Assembly (NCBI RefSeq): GCF_000972845.2
Contig: NC_040017.1
Location: 1,014,642 to 1,078,641, forward strand
DNA: 64,000 nucleotides
Source: Larimichthys crocea
Taxonomy: Eukaryota; Chordata; Actinopteri; Sciaenidae
Direction: 5' to 3'
The notes under the pieces were generated by a model. That model had not been told where the DNA came from and did not search any database. It worked only from the letters and a program-made list of their open reading frames with translations. A program made the position numbers and the translations under genes. The first letter of the stretch is position 1. Each line of letters opens with the position of its first letter. This document shows positions 11,482 to 22,997 of the stretch, piece by piece.

Positions 11482-11701
11482 TTAAAGGATTCAGATCCAG
11501 AAGGATGTCAGGTTCAGGGGCTTTGTTCAAATAATATGGCAGAAATAGAATACAATATAACTATGTGTTTTCATTAGTGTAAAATGACCTGAAAATAAGA
11601 ATTATGATGTTTTTCTTACCTTAAAATGAGCCTTTTATATCTACAGATACCGCAAGTACTTTTCCACTGAGGCCAATAAATCCTACACACTGGACGCTTA
11701 A
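11482..11701 (+). mobile_element. Family A MITE, copy 2
   Basis: Both ends are still visible. The left end reads 'TTAAAGGATTCAGATCC' (compare 'TTAAAGGTCCAGTGTGT' in copy 3) and the right end 'ACACACTGGACGCTTAA'. Internal blocks 'TATGGCAGAAATAGAATA', 'TTTTCATTAGTGTAAAAT' and 'ACCTGAAAATAAGAATTA' match other copies. At 220 bp it is shorter than copy 1, consistent with an internal deletion. Confidence 0.85.
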
Positions 11702-13756
11702 CTATAGTCTTCATGTGAAAACAAATGAATACGCTCTAGGATAAGAAATCAGCAACTTCCTCTTCTCAGCTCTGCTGCCCTCAAGCATTACATCAATCAT
11801 ATCACAAGTGGATACCACGAGCATTTTCTTATTTCTATTCCTCAAACCTGTCTCCCTATCAAGTGCTGTGGTAATTTGGACATCAGTATATGCTAAAAGC
11901 AGGTTGGCGAAGGAGGAAAATGTAACATGGAACTGGAGAGTAGCCCATTTTCATCATTAACAGAAGTGAGCACAGTGTTCCACTGACGCCATTTGTCAAC
12001 TCATTGGCCTAACATGCTGAGTGACCCTAATGCAGGGTCAGTTTTTTTCTAGGCCCTGCTGTCCTCCTGGGTCAACTACACTGTCCTGGGGAGAGGCCAG
12101 CGCTTGCATGAATAAGTAAAGACCGTTGGGGGACTAAAGTCCGTTGGCTGACGTTTCCACCCCACTGAATTTTAACACATTAGGAAGCCCCACTGCCAGT
12201 AATGAGCCAGAGACAGAGGAATGGGAATGGAGGGGTGGGGGGCTGGGATGGGTCGAGGGGTGAGAGAGTGTGCTCACATCCTCAAAGCTTAACTCCCTAA
12301 GCACCCTAGACTGTGTCACTCTCTACCTGTTATTGTTGTGCAAATGTTACTTACATCTCATGTTGGTAACTTTTTACATCACATACACTGGTATGTTTTA
12401 TAACTACAGCGTAACACCACAGAAACAGACAAACCTTGATTACTACATAAACACTACAGCACAACAAATTCCCCACATATTATGCATATTACTATATAAT
12501 TTTGTAATGATATAGTTGTTATGCCCTCAAATGTGGATATAACAAACTTGATTTGATTTGTCATACAAGGCTGGCATGGTCAGATACTGTTTCTTTGCAT
12601 CTGTTACTAATGTGTCATTTCCATCCAAAGTATTTTGGAACAATAGCTACCTTATAGTTATAGTGCTTTGAATATGCAGCGAGGAACTGACATCACGTCA
12701 TATGGTCAAACTTGTTGAAAAAACATTGTTGTTCAACTGGAATTTTCTTGATCAGCGACCTCGTGTGGGCATGCATATAATTACAGTCTTTTCTCATTAG
12801 CAACGGTGTACGTAGAAGTTGCATAACGACATAATACTGCTACAAAAGCTTGACGGAGAAGGTCATCAGTGAGATATTTATTTTTTGAATTTTTACATAA
12901 CCTTAATGACGTACTTTTAGTTCCATAAATATAACTCATCCTTAACCCAAATGGTATGAATTGCTTTTAAAAGGCATTGACAACCTTATTTCTGTCACAG
13001 ATCAGAAATAACAATTGGAGGCCAATGACAAAATATTTAGTGGTTGAGGTATGAGGACTTGTTGGATTATTCATCATGGTCATATCTAATTCCAGACAGC
13101 CATGGCCAGTTATGACCAGCACTGGTGCAGCAAACGTTATGGACAGTGGAGCTGTAATTAAAATAGAGGTTTCAGGTCGTTTCAATTCACTGGGTGTTTT
13201 CAGAGGATTCATCAGGCTCTGGCCAAGGGAGTTCAAACTGTAGCCAAGGTTGTGTGTGTTGTTCTTCAGAGAAAGAATGTGTGTGTGTTTTTTCCTCATC
13301 TCAGCCCTAGTGCCCCTGTGCCCTGGCCTCTCTTCCTCCCCCACTGTGTGCAAGTTTATTCACAGGAAATGCAGGGGAGCCTTACGGGTGGCTGAGCTGA
13401 TGCGAAGCGACGTGGCGTCTCCAGCGAGCCGGGAACTTAGCATGTCAGGCAGGTCAGCACGGGGCAAGCAGACAGTCGATAAAATATTCAATACAGCACT
13501 CCCAGTTCATGGATCTAATACCTAAGCCCACACCCCCACCTCCAAAATCCAAAGGAAAAAAATAATCATCTCTCCAACATCTTCTCTTCACAGCAGCCGG
13601 CTGGATGGGTTTATCAAACTCAGGGTGCAAAAGACTCTTGTCAGTGAAGATCAAACCAAGTCTGGTGGCAAAGCTGGAGTGGATTCATCTTTGCAAGAGG
13701 ACATATAGATTTACAACCTTCCCTTCACTCATTTCAGGCTAGGGAGGCTAATCTCA
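11702..13756. other. Noncoding sequence without recognisable genes
   Basis: No gene was recognised. At 12541 'AACTTGATTTGATTTG' resembles the 3' tail of some LINEs or SINEs but is too short to call. At 13380-13470 there is a cluster of CpG dinucleotides, unusual against the surrounding sequence. Confidence 0.45.
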
Positions 13757-13764
13757 TTCAGAGT
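13757..13764 (+). repeat. Left target-site duplication of hAT MITE
   Basis: The 8-mer TTCAGAGT lies directly before the element and is repeated exactly at 14138-14145 directly after it. An 8-bp duplication is the mark of hAT superfamily transposition. Confidence 0.93.
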
Positions 13765-14137
13765 CAGTAGCGGTTTTAGGTACGGGCGGACAGGGCAGCC
13801 GCCCGGGGCGCCATTTCGTTGGGGGCGCCACGAGCGCTTGGGAAAAAAAACAAAAAAAAACAAACTTTTGTATCATATCGCTGCAATCGGCACATTGGCG
13901 CCCCCTAACTGCAGGCGCCCTGCCTTGCTTGCTGAGAAGGTGCCATCCACAGTTAATTAAGTTAGGGGAGCGGGCGCCCCGGGAGCGGGGTGTTGACAAG
14001 GCAGACGGAGGCGTCGGACAGACCGATAGGGACGCACGCATCCCGGGGCGCACGGCGCATCCAGGGGCGCACGAGAAAATGTTCGCCTCGGGGGGGGGGA
14101 TTCGCCCAGGGCGCAACTGTGGCCAGGACCGGCGCTG
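13765..14137 (+). mobile_element. 373-bp hAT-type non-autonomous element (MITE)
   Basis: The element starts 'CAGTAGCGGTTTTAGG' and ends '...CCAGGACCGGCGCTG', giving imperfect inverted termini of the form CAGyrsCGGTyyTrG. It is flanked by perfect 8-bp duplications of TTCAGAGT. Its interior is far richer in G+C and CpG than the surroundings, with repeated 'GGGGCGC' words including 'GCCCGGGGCGCC', and contains an A-rich patch at about 13842-13862. There is no transposase frame; the overlapping minus-strand 133-codon frame has no transposase motif. I recognise these termini as belonging to a hAT group common in teleosts. The intact duplication points to a fairly young insertion. Confidence 0.9.
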
Positions 14138-14145
14138 TTCAGAGT
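14138..14145 (+). repeat. Right target-site duplication of hAT MITE
   Basis: The 8-mer TTCAGAGT, identical to 13757-13764. Confidence 0.93.
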
Positions 14146-14384
14146 GAAAGTTCAAAAGTACATCATGGCCTTTTCCAGTCTAGGTCTTCTGGTCCTCCAC
14201 TTTTTTTTTTTGAAAAAATACTCTCACTCTTTTTTTGGTTACACTTTTCTTTGGCTTCTATTCTCTGTGCCCTGCATCTGCATCTTTCCAGAGCCCAGGG
14301 GGGCAAGAGCAAAACATACGGCAGAGTTTGACAGTGCAGCGAGTGCAGTCTGGAATGGCTGGCCCCGAATGTCTTGTGTCAGTT

Positions 14385-14470
14385 TAGCGCAATGGGCGCT
14401 AATTCCAATTAGCATCACTCAGCTGCACTGAGGGCGCATCACATCAACTCAGCCTCTGCTTAGACAGGCA
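14385..14470. promoter_or_regulatory. Candidate conserved noncoding element with paired homeodomain site
   Basis: A repeat-free, balanced-composition segment. At 14400-14411 it holds TAATTCCAATTA, a TAAT-N4-ATTA arrangement like the dimer sites of paired-class homeodomain proteins. About 10 bp further is an E-box CAGCTG at 14420-14425. The call is inferred from motif content only; conservation is not tested. Confidence 0.25.
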
Positions 14471-16186
14471 CCCTCCATGGACCGGGCAGATACAGTGAAA
14501 CACCAGCTGCTATCGGCCTGTTTTGCTGATTAACCCAGACACTAAGATGTCGTTGCTGTGTCTTTTGACTCCCGAGCCGCCGCCGCCTCCTCCCTTTGTT
14601 GTCTTCGGGTAGCTTCCGTCTACTTACATTTTTAACAAGCGTCTCCTCTGTCTCCATCTCTTTTATTGTGTCGTCTGAGTGCGTGGTATTTTATTACTTA
14701 CACTGCATAGATTGGTTGAGTACACTGGATCAGTGTTACCCACTCAAACGGTTTTCCTTTCTCTTACTGAATAATTAATGGAAATGGATGGTTAAGGACA
14801 AAGGCAGTGAAGACTCCATTAAGGGGCGAGATGTTGAGAGGTGCTGACTTCATCATTGGACTTGTTAGCGCCAGGGGTAGTGATCCAATTCAGACAATAT
14901 TCTACGACAGACATTGACCTAGGAACTTCTGCATGGTCACTAAACATGTACTGTACAACTCTGATGACAAGACAGCAAGCAGCACTAAAAGCAGGAGTTG
15001 TATTGTTTTAATAGTTTTTATGCAAGGCAGTGATTCTTGGAATATGTGCCTTCACTGGACACCTGCACTGGTTTCGAGCACACTAAAAACAAAGTGTTTG
15101 GACTAACAAGGTAATATGGGTGAAGGGGGTGGGGCAGCTTTTATAGACTACAATTGGGAGCTAACCTAAGTGATAAAAATAGCTGGATTTGGCTGTAAGG
15201 GGTTTTGTTTTTGCTTTTCCAAAGGCCAGAGTTTCAGGGCCCTGCAGCTTTCAGATACCTATAAATAAATGCTTTCCTGAGCTTTACTTCTTTCTTTCAC
15301 TCACAGACACACACTTATGCAGGAGCTGGGGCCGAGTAAATAGCCTCCTTCTGATGAAAAACATTCCAACACTACCAACACCGTGAAAGGGGAGTGGATG
15401 GTGGATGGGGTGGCGGTGGTGGGCCTTTTAAAATGGATTCAGCCGCCTGTTTTCCCCAAGCACTATTTTCACTGCCACCATTTTCACAGAGAAAGAAGCC
15501 CTCAGCTCTCTCTAAGGGTTTCCTGTGCTTAGTTGCAGACAGAGATGAGCTAAGTCTCTTCTTGAGCACTGCGTGTTCCAGACTGGGAGGAGGGATTGAA
15601 TTTAACCCCCTCCCACCCCTTGTTTTTTGTGCCGGATCGTACTGCCAAAGAGAGGTCTTCCTCAAAGAGAAATGTTTCTGTTAGAGTTCAGGACATGACA
15701 ACTAGATGGAACCTCACCAAAGTATAAACCTGTCCAACACAAGTTGTAGGCATTTCAGTAACTACGGAGCAACAACTACAGCTAATGAGTGAAGCAAAGT
15801 CAAATTTGTTTGTTCACCTAAGTCCATGTTAACATAAATTAATATCTGCTTTCCTTGGTAATGCTTTGGTGTGCTGCCGATAAAATATGTAATCCTGGAA
15901 TCAAACAATACAATGGATGTGCAGAGGTACTGCAGGGGGTACACCAGTTTTTGTCATAATAATTAACAATTTTCACCAAAATAATGGTGAATGTGAGGGT
16001 GCAGATAATTGAGAAACCACAAACAGCGGAGGCATTTGCACTCTACTTGGATGAATCAGTGTAATAGTTAATAACCAATAACTTTTTATCAACCATAAAC
16101 ACACATAGGCTAATAACCAAAGGCCATGGTTAAAATGTGACACATTTTAAAAAATAAATTAGATGTGGGGATCTGTTTGTCTCTTG
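14471..16186. other. Noncoding sequence without recognisable genes
   Basis: Frames of up to 97 codons at 15372-15684 overlap on opposite strands and have low-complexity Pro/Ser composition. No RNA gene or element was recognised. Confidence 0.45.
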
Positions 16187-16226
16187 TCCAAGGGGTCCTC
16201 AGGCTGAAAGAGGCTGAAGACCCCTG
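16187..16226 (-). mobile_element. Possible hAT terminus remnant
   Basis: The stretch ends 'GGCTGAAGACCCCTG'. Read on the other strand this is CAGGGGTCTTC-, a terminus form I recognise from fish and other vertebrate hAT elements. The partner end was not found, so only a fragment is claimed. Confidence 0.3.
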
Positions 16227-16728
16227 ATGTAGAGTAAATTAAAGTAAAGTAACTAAAATCAATACTCAAATACTTAAGCCTACAGTTATACAATGACAAG
16301 GGGTAAAAGTAATGTAATCCATTGCCGTCACTCTTGGAAGTTATAAGAGAAGGGGTTGGTGTTGCTGACTTCAGGAATGCTGTCGGTTCAGAGTTGTAAA
16401 CGGAGTTGGCCTTCTCCAACAATGGGGCATATTTTGCGAGATGCTGGGAGTCGATAGCAGGCGTCCGCCGTGACAAAGGGCCACTTCTCCAGCTCCGTGA
16501 GAAAGGCATGTTAGTTCAGCTCTTTGATACAGGACACTGTTTCTCTGACCACCATTCATTACCATGTATAACAGACGACTCAATGGACATTGCGCATTAG
16601 GCATAACTTGGCCCTCCTACACACTCTCAGAGGCTGTATTATGGAGGCCTGAGAGCCAGCGTCTCTAAACACTCCTAGGTGTCTCATAAAACGAACTTGG
16701 AGTGTAACACAGAGCTAAGGACAAGGAG

Positions 16729-16751
16729 AAAAAAAAAAAAAAAAAAAAAAA
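16729..16751. repeat. A23 homopolymer
   Basis: Twenty-three consecutive A residues. No upstream LINE or SINE body was recognised, so it is not called a retroposon tail. Confidence 0.9.
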
Positions 16752-18769
16752 TTAGTTCTGTTTTTTTCTGTCTCAGTTTTACTTGGTGGTTGAGACATGA
16801 ACTGTCTTGAAACCCAGGGCTTTGGTGGAGCATCGGAAGAATAACATGGCAGAGGCATTCACATTTGTTTCCACTTATGTTACATGATCTTTAAGAGCCT
16901 AATTTGAACAAATCCCTTGCTTCGACCGCACACTGTACTTTCTGAGAGTGCTCTTAACATATGTATGCTGGGTGTTAATGTCATGCTCAAAGAAAACAGG
17001 TCCGATGATCAGGGCTGGGTAGAGCACATCCTATTTTTGGCTCGAAACTACCTCTAGTCTTTTATTAAGAAATGGAATGAAATGAAGCAAGAGCAACAAA
17101 GGCTGCCTGTACCCTGTCATTTCTGGGCCACTGTAACATTTCTCCAGCTCAGTCTCTGAATGTTCTTTCTTGTACATTCTCAACACTTTGCAGTTTAAGC
17201 CGTTAAAGGAGTAAAAATCTCCCAAAAGGAGACAATTTAGATCTAATGACATTCATTCAAACTCTGTTTCCCCCCCATTATCACATGTAAACTAAACCTA
17301 GCAATAATTATGACTGTAACCTTAAAAGAGTGAGGAGGAAAATATACATGGGCACTGTAATAGATGTATAATGCAGTGAACATATAACAATGTAGGTTAC
17401 AAAGTAGTAGAAGTAAAAATACTGACAAAAGTACACCATGAAAACATAAGGACTAAAAAGTCATTCCAGGACAATCTTTCTGTATCTCAGCTCATGAGTG
17501 TTTTGTTATTTCAATTGCTGACTCATGCGCTTTGCACATAGACTACAGATCATTAAAAGCAACGTGTGAAGGGGGGTGTATGAGGGTGGAGAAAGAGTGC
17601 ATTCAAATGCTGTCTGAGAGGCAAGTGCCCGGGGTTAAAGCAGGCTGCCCGAGGCTCTTCCACCACATAAAGGCTGCACATTTTTCCACTGTTGAGATAC
17701 CTTTCCTCAGCTCACTTTGCTCTATCTCCCATCGCTATGTGACTTTGCCTCCAGCTTGTGGCACTTCCGCCAGCACACACAGTGAATGTGCTACAGCTCT
17801 GGGGGATGCCAGCACCATGTCAGAAGAAAAGGAGAGAGAGGGTGAAAAAAAGAAGAGGGGAGGAAAGGTGCTGGTAAAATGTTAATGTCTTGTCCTGTTC
17901 AATATCTATATCTTTGGTCAGGGGGATGGCAGCCGCCCTCCCTGCCACACTGTGATGCAAGAATACATGAAGCGGTGGGAGGCACCACATGTGGATCGGA
18001 GTCAACCTTGTCCCTTGTTTTTCTCAGGCGCTCATATCCACACACCCTCCCATACACAGACAACATAAACATTTCATGTTTGGTTAGTAACCATGCATGA
18101 GGAATTCCCCCACTCTGCTTGTGTGTCATGTTTATATTGCCTTCTTTTTGCTGGAGTGCATTGTGCAGAAAAAGCATCCTCAGTAATCTTCCTCGGCTTC
18201 TAACCTGACCTCTTTCTCTTTTACACACACACTTGCAGTCTACCTGAAGGCGAGTCATAAGTTTGTGAGACACTGGCTAAGTCCACTCACAACCAGGGGG
18301 GAGCTGCTGAGGGATTCGCTAGGTTATTGTGTGTCTGGTCTGGGCTGGAGGTCACCCAAAGTTACAGGAAGGAATCCTGAGGATGGCTGGGGGAAGAACA
18401 GGGATGTGTATGTATTTATATATGTGTGTGAAAGAAAAAGGGGGGTGGGGGGGTAATGTCTGGCAGATGACAGATCTGTGAATTCTTTCCTAGTGCCCAC
18501 AAGGCAAAAGAAGCGGTGGTGTGGCGGTCACATCTTCAGAACACTTACAGTCTTTATCCTGCTCTTCTTCCCCCATCCTGGGGGGCTCAGCCTACTGATT
18601 ACTACACAGGAGGCTATTCAGCAGCTGCCCCTCCTCCTCGACTCCCTCTGTTCACACGCACACACACAGACACCACGGCCCCCCACCCTGAACTGATCTC
18701 CCCTTTTCTTCTGGGATGATCTGAAATCATATTTTGCAGTGGCGCAAACATAATGTGAGGGGTGAGAAC
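16752..18769. other. Noncoding sequence without recognisable genes
   Basis: Many overlapping 60-124 codon frames between 17532 and 18821 on both strands have no shared domain or splice context. They reflect a stretch poor in stop codons rather than a gene I can identify. Confidence 0.45.
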
Positions 18770-18990
18770 AAAGGCAGGCCCGCTTTCGGGTGCGAGCATC
18801 TTTTTTTGTCGCTCGGCACAAAAGCGGTCAGTTCGACGCCTTGTCCCACAACAACAGCGTCACACGGTCTTTTAATCCCCGCCCCCCTCCTCCTCCCAAA
18901 GCCTCGCCCACATTCAGGCCAAAAGAACACCAGGATGATACGCTGAAACCACATAGAGACACACTCTAAAACATACTTTGCGCCGGGCCC
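18770..18990. promoter_or_regulatory. CpG- and GC-box-rich segment
   Basis: CpG dinucleotides cluster here (for example CCCGCTTTCGGGTGCG, GTCGCTCGG, AGTTCGACGCC). A GC-box-like CCCCGCCCCC occurs near 18878, and the surroundings are CpG-poor. It could be a short CpG island, a conserved element, or a decayed GC-rich transposon like the one at 13.8 kb. No transcription start can be shown. Confidence 0.25.
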
Positions 18991-21047
18991 TGACAGGCCA
19001 GCCAAACACAAGTCTCCCTTAACACTTCAATCAAATTCTCCACCCCTGCAGCGATACACCACCCCTTTTAAGATTGAAATGAAGTTGGTGAATCGTGAAC
19101 AGTACAATCTGTGTTTTCAAACCCAGACCCTCCCCTCTCTCTACTGCCCACACGCCTGCCTGACTTTTAGACTTTTAACTCTTGTCCAGGACATTTGTTG
19201 TCTATGTGTGTGTTGTGGTGGGCCAAGAGGCGGGCAGGCTGGGGAGGGGGACAAGGGGGTAACAGAAAAAGGGCAGTCAACAAAACTCAATTGTCCTCAG
19301 AGTGCTGGTAATTGCATTTGATTAAAATAATGACAGGGTGTCGGGTCAGAATGAAGGGTCCCTTGGTGGGAGTGTTGAGGGCCTGACACCGAAACTGAGG
19401 AGGGGCAGAGAACGAGTGTGACAGAGAGAGAGAGAGACAGAGCAACAGAAGAAGAAAGAACACTGTGTGGCTCATTGTCATGAAGCTGAATGTGTGCCAC
19501 TCACCTGTATCACAACATGAGACCAGGGCATAAGGACACCACCACATGGAAGAGAGAAAGACAGATCAGTTATTAGATGAGTCTGCAGTCAGCTATACAA
19601 GAAGAAAAACAACAATAGGTTGTAGAGCAGTAAGTAAGTTTTATATAACATGCATATTTTATCATTCTCTCACAGAAATAAAGTTTTGACACGGTTCTGA
19701 TTCAGTTCTGATCTACAAGAGGACTTTACAGATTCATTTTAACTTACAATATTTGACATGTAGTAAACAATTTCCACAATATTATCAGAGAAGTCTCAGA
19801 AAAGACTCACACCATGAGATATAATGACTTTAAAGTAACACAATCGCAAACCGCATGGATTATATTCAGGCTCTGAATGTTCTGAAGGCTTCAGTGCTCT
19901 AGCGCCATACTGGACCAAGTGCTGTCCCCATTAGTCACCTTGACCCAAAAACATTGGAAAATAAGGCCCAGGTTGAAAAATACTGAAGTTATCCTGTAAC
20001 AGTTATTGCTCTTGTCAGGATAACAATAATTGTTTTAAGTGTTTGAATGACCAATGTTGAGAGTCTCAGTGGAAACTTCATAATATCACTCTTCCTATGT
20101 GAAGAGCAGTATGCTTAAATACAGGGCGGTATGAACTTCCACACTTAGCCAGTCTATCTTTTTTTGTCTTCCACAACACTCAGCGGCCAGCGGCGGTGTT
20201 AAACAGCCTCTGCTTTAGATGCACGCTGAAGCCAGAGAGAATAAAAGGAACAGAAGCTTTTACAGGCCATCCGTCCGACAGCACTAAGTGTCTCTGCTCT
20301 CTGTTGAAGGCAGTGCTCAGGGTCAGAACAGGGGACACGGAGAAGAAAAGAGCAAAAGAGGAACAGTGTGTGTGTGCGTGTGAGACGTGCGTTAAGGCCA
20401 TGGAGAATATGATAGCCGGTAGGGATGTCAGGAGCCTCTGAAAGGAGGATGTCTAAGCCGGGCTCAGACTCTCATCTCCTCACACTGCCTCGCCCTTTCC
20501 CAGCATCCCTCTCTTCGTTTATCCCTTACACCTTCACAGGAAGTTCAGACTAGCCCTGGAGCAAGACCCCGCCCCCCCAACACTACCAGAGCACTGGTTC
20601 ACACAAAAGGAAAGGCTGTGAGTGTGTTATGCATTAGGGGTCACAGAGATGTCAATGAGCCTATAAGGCTTGTACTGTCTCACAACACACTCAACAGTTT
20701 TTCTTGTTTTAACCTGTTTTAAATCTCACTTTATCACTTAATGTTGAACCAAGAAAAATAGAGACATACCGTTAATCACATGCTGATATGATTGAAAAGT
20801 GTTTGTTTATACTGAAGTGTAAACCGGGTATTCAAAGCCAACATTACAATATTCACAAATTATGGTTCAATTCAGTCCAAAACTATAAGTAAGTAAGTAA
20901 GTAAGAACCAATCAAAATCACACTAACTTTTACAAAGTGGACTGTAGCCACCATAGCTGCACAGTGGACGATGCAGAAAACACAAATCACAACTACAAAG
21001 TTGGTCAGATAAAAAAGGGCGAGTGTTTGTGGACATGATGAATAAAG

Positions 21048-21050
<3 letters not shown>
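18991..21050. other. Noncoding sequence without recognisable genes
   Basis: A purine-rich GA patch lies near 19421-19441 and a short (TAAG)n array at 20887-20904. No gene was recognised. Confidence 0.5.
20887..20904. repeat. (TAAG)n short tandem repeat
   Basis: Four to five copies of TAAG in tandem. Confidence 0.9.

Positions 21051-21092
<42 letters not shown>
21051..21092. repeat. (TA)21 microsatellite
   Basis: A pure 42-bp TA tract, self-complementary and therefore able to form a cruciform. Confidence 0.97.
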
Positions 21093-21096
<4 letters not shown>

Positions 21097-21927
21097 GGAA
21101 ATTCATATAAATAACAATAACATTAAAATATATTGTGTATTATGAAAAATATACTAAGTATTAAGTAATGTAGTGAATGATGATCACAAATGAGTTGTGT
21201 TAAATCATGAAGGGTTCAAATTTCAGAAGGTTTCAAAGAAACAGTTTAACAGGAACTTGCACTGAGTTACAGAAGAACAACAACGAGACAGGAGCTTACA
21301 TGGGAAGTAACTTGTGCTTACTTTACTGCTCGACCCATAATCTGAACTCCATCTGACTGCTGATTCATTCATTGTTGAAAAGATGCTATGAATAAACGTT
21401 CATGTGCAGAGGATATATATTTGCACCAGGAGAGTGTGAGGACGCGTGGGACAGTCAGTGTTTACATGGGTGTGTTCAGCCATGTGTGGTGGTGGCTGGT
21501 CCCCAGTGTGGGAGAAGGAAAAGTTCAAGGTCCTCCTCACTGTGCAATGAGCCTGGATCACCCTCAGTGTCTAAATATTTACTGTCCAGCAAGTCCAGGC
21601 TGGAGAGTACTGAGAAAAGCTGTTGTCTATCCATTAACACTTGGCTAAGATGATTCGCATTGTGCAACGTGATGAATTGATAGCATTATGAAGCATGAAA
21701 AATTCATTATGAAAATATTTAGAATTAATGAAAATTGCAAATACGGCATGATACAACTGTTACGCAATACAAGCCTGAATTTATTGTAGACAAGAGCTTT
21801 GGGTCTAGTGTGAGAATGGATTTATTTTCAACCATCACAATACAAAGAGATGCAGTTAAGTCTTTTAAAGGAGCACTCCACCAATTGAATACACACAATT
21901 CAGTTAACTGATCACAAGGTATACTTC

Positions 21928-22090
21928 TTAAAGGTCCAGTGTGTCAGATTTAGGGGGCTATATTTAGAGAATATGGCAAAAAAAAATTCATGCAGTATAA
22001 TATTCACAATGATGTTTTCAGTAATGTATAATCATAATAATAATTGCTATGTTCTTGTTACTCTAAAATAATCTTTATATCTGACAGAGG
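21928..22090 (+). mobile_element. Family A MITE, copy 3 (left part)
   Basis: It begins with the best-preserved left terminus in the window, 'TTAAAGGTCCAGTGTGT', then 'CAGATTTAGGGGGCTATA', 'ATATGGCAAAA' and 'ATGTTTTCAGTAATGTATAA'. These match copies 2, 4 and 5 in order. Similarity fades after 'TTTATATCTGACAGA', and no right terminus follows, so the copy is truncated. The right boundary is approximate. Confidence 0.8.
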
Positions 22091-22955
22091 TTTTGAAACC
22101 TTTATTTATACACCCTTTTCAGGGAATTTCTACAAAATAAAGCAGTACTTTATATCAGGGACTGTTAATTGTACAGTAAAACACTGAAATATTTAATGGC
22201 ATATTTTACGGTCTGATCTTACTGTTATGGTTTGAAAGCTTTTCAATTTTTTTTTTTACCGTAAAAAATAACAGCTTCAAACATTGTTCCTTTAATGTCT
22301 GGAAACAGTGGGCAGGAGGTTTGAAAAAACAACATCGAGGTTAGAAAATCTATCTAGTTGCATCATGGGGACTGCAAGAGACAGAGTTTTTGGAACTTGG
22401 CTCATACCAGTAACTAAAAGTCAGGCGATCTTCCTCCAAGCCAAGGATGGCTCCACCACTCTGCCATAGACAGCAGGATCTGTACGAGGCCAAACCGATC
22501 GAGAATTTTCATGACTTTTAAAATGAATTTAATCATTTCGTCAGAGTTTATGTCACGAGGGGCAACGAAAAAAAGTAATTCTTGTATGTGAGAAATAACA
22601 GACTGATTATACTAAGTAGTGCACACACACACACACACATACACACATACTCTCTCTCTCTGATATGCTGTGATCAAAATTTCCGACCAGCAGCTAACTG
22701 GGAGCGTTACTATGGAGAGAACTGCTGTTGGGAGCTGATGGGAAAAGTGAACTGTTTTTCTGTCGGCAGTGGTGATGAAGAAAGACTTTGTTCAAGAGTG
22801 ATGAAAAAACAAAAAAAAGAGGGATTGTGGGACTGAGAAAGAGGGCGAGTGAAAAAAGAGAGGGTGAGAGGCGGAGTGAGAGGGAAGAGACTGAGAGAGG
22901 AGTAAGAACCACATGCAGGGAATTAGCAGTTATCAATACCAGCAGGACAGTGTGG

Positions 22956-22958
<3 letters not shown>
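22091..22958. other. Noncoding sequence with short repeats and a purine tract
   Basis: At 22140-22280 phrases like 'ACAGTAAAACACTG' and 'TTACCGTAAAAAATAACAG' suggest an old fish MITE of unknown family. A short CA run lies at 22621-22640. From about 22800 to 22905 the strand is nearly all purine. No gene was seen. Confidence 0.4.

Positions 22959-22994
<36 letters not shown>
22959..22994. repeat. (GT)18 microsatellite
   Basis: A pure 36-bp GT tract. Confidence 0.97.

Positions 22995-22997
<3 letters not shown>

Noticed and set aside
12520..12565. 'AACTTGATTTGATTTG' as a LINE or SINE tail
   Set aside because: Too short, with no recognisable body upstream; it could be chance.
13754..14155. 133-codon minus-strand frame in a GC-rich block
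   Set aside because: The block is a hAT-type MITE with target-site duplications, and the frame has no transposase or other domain.
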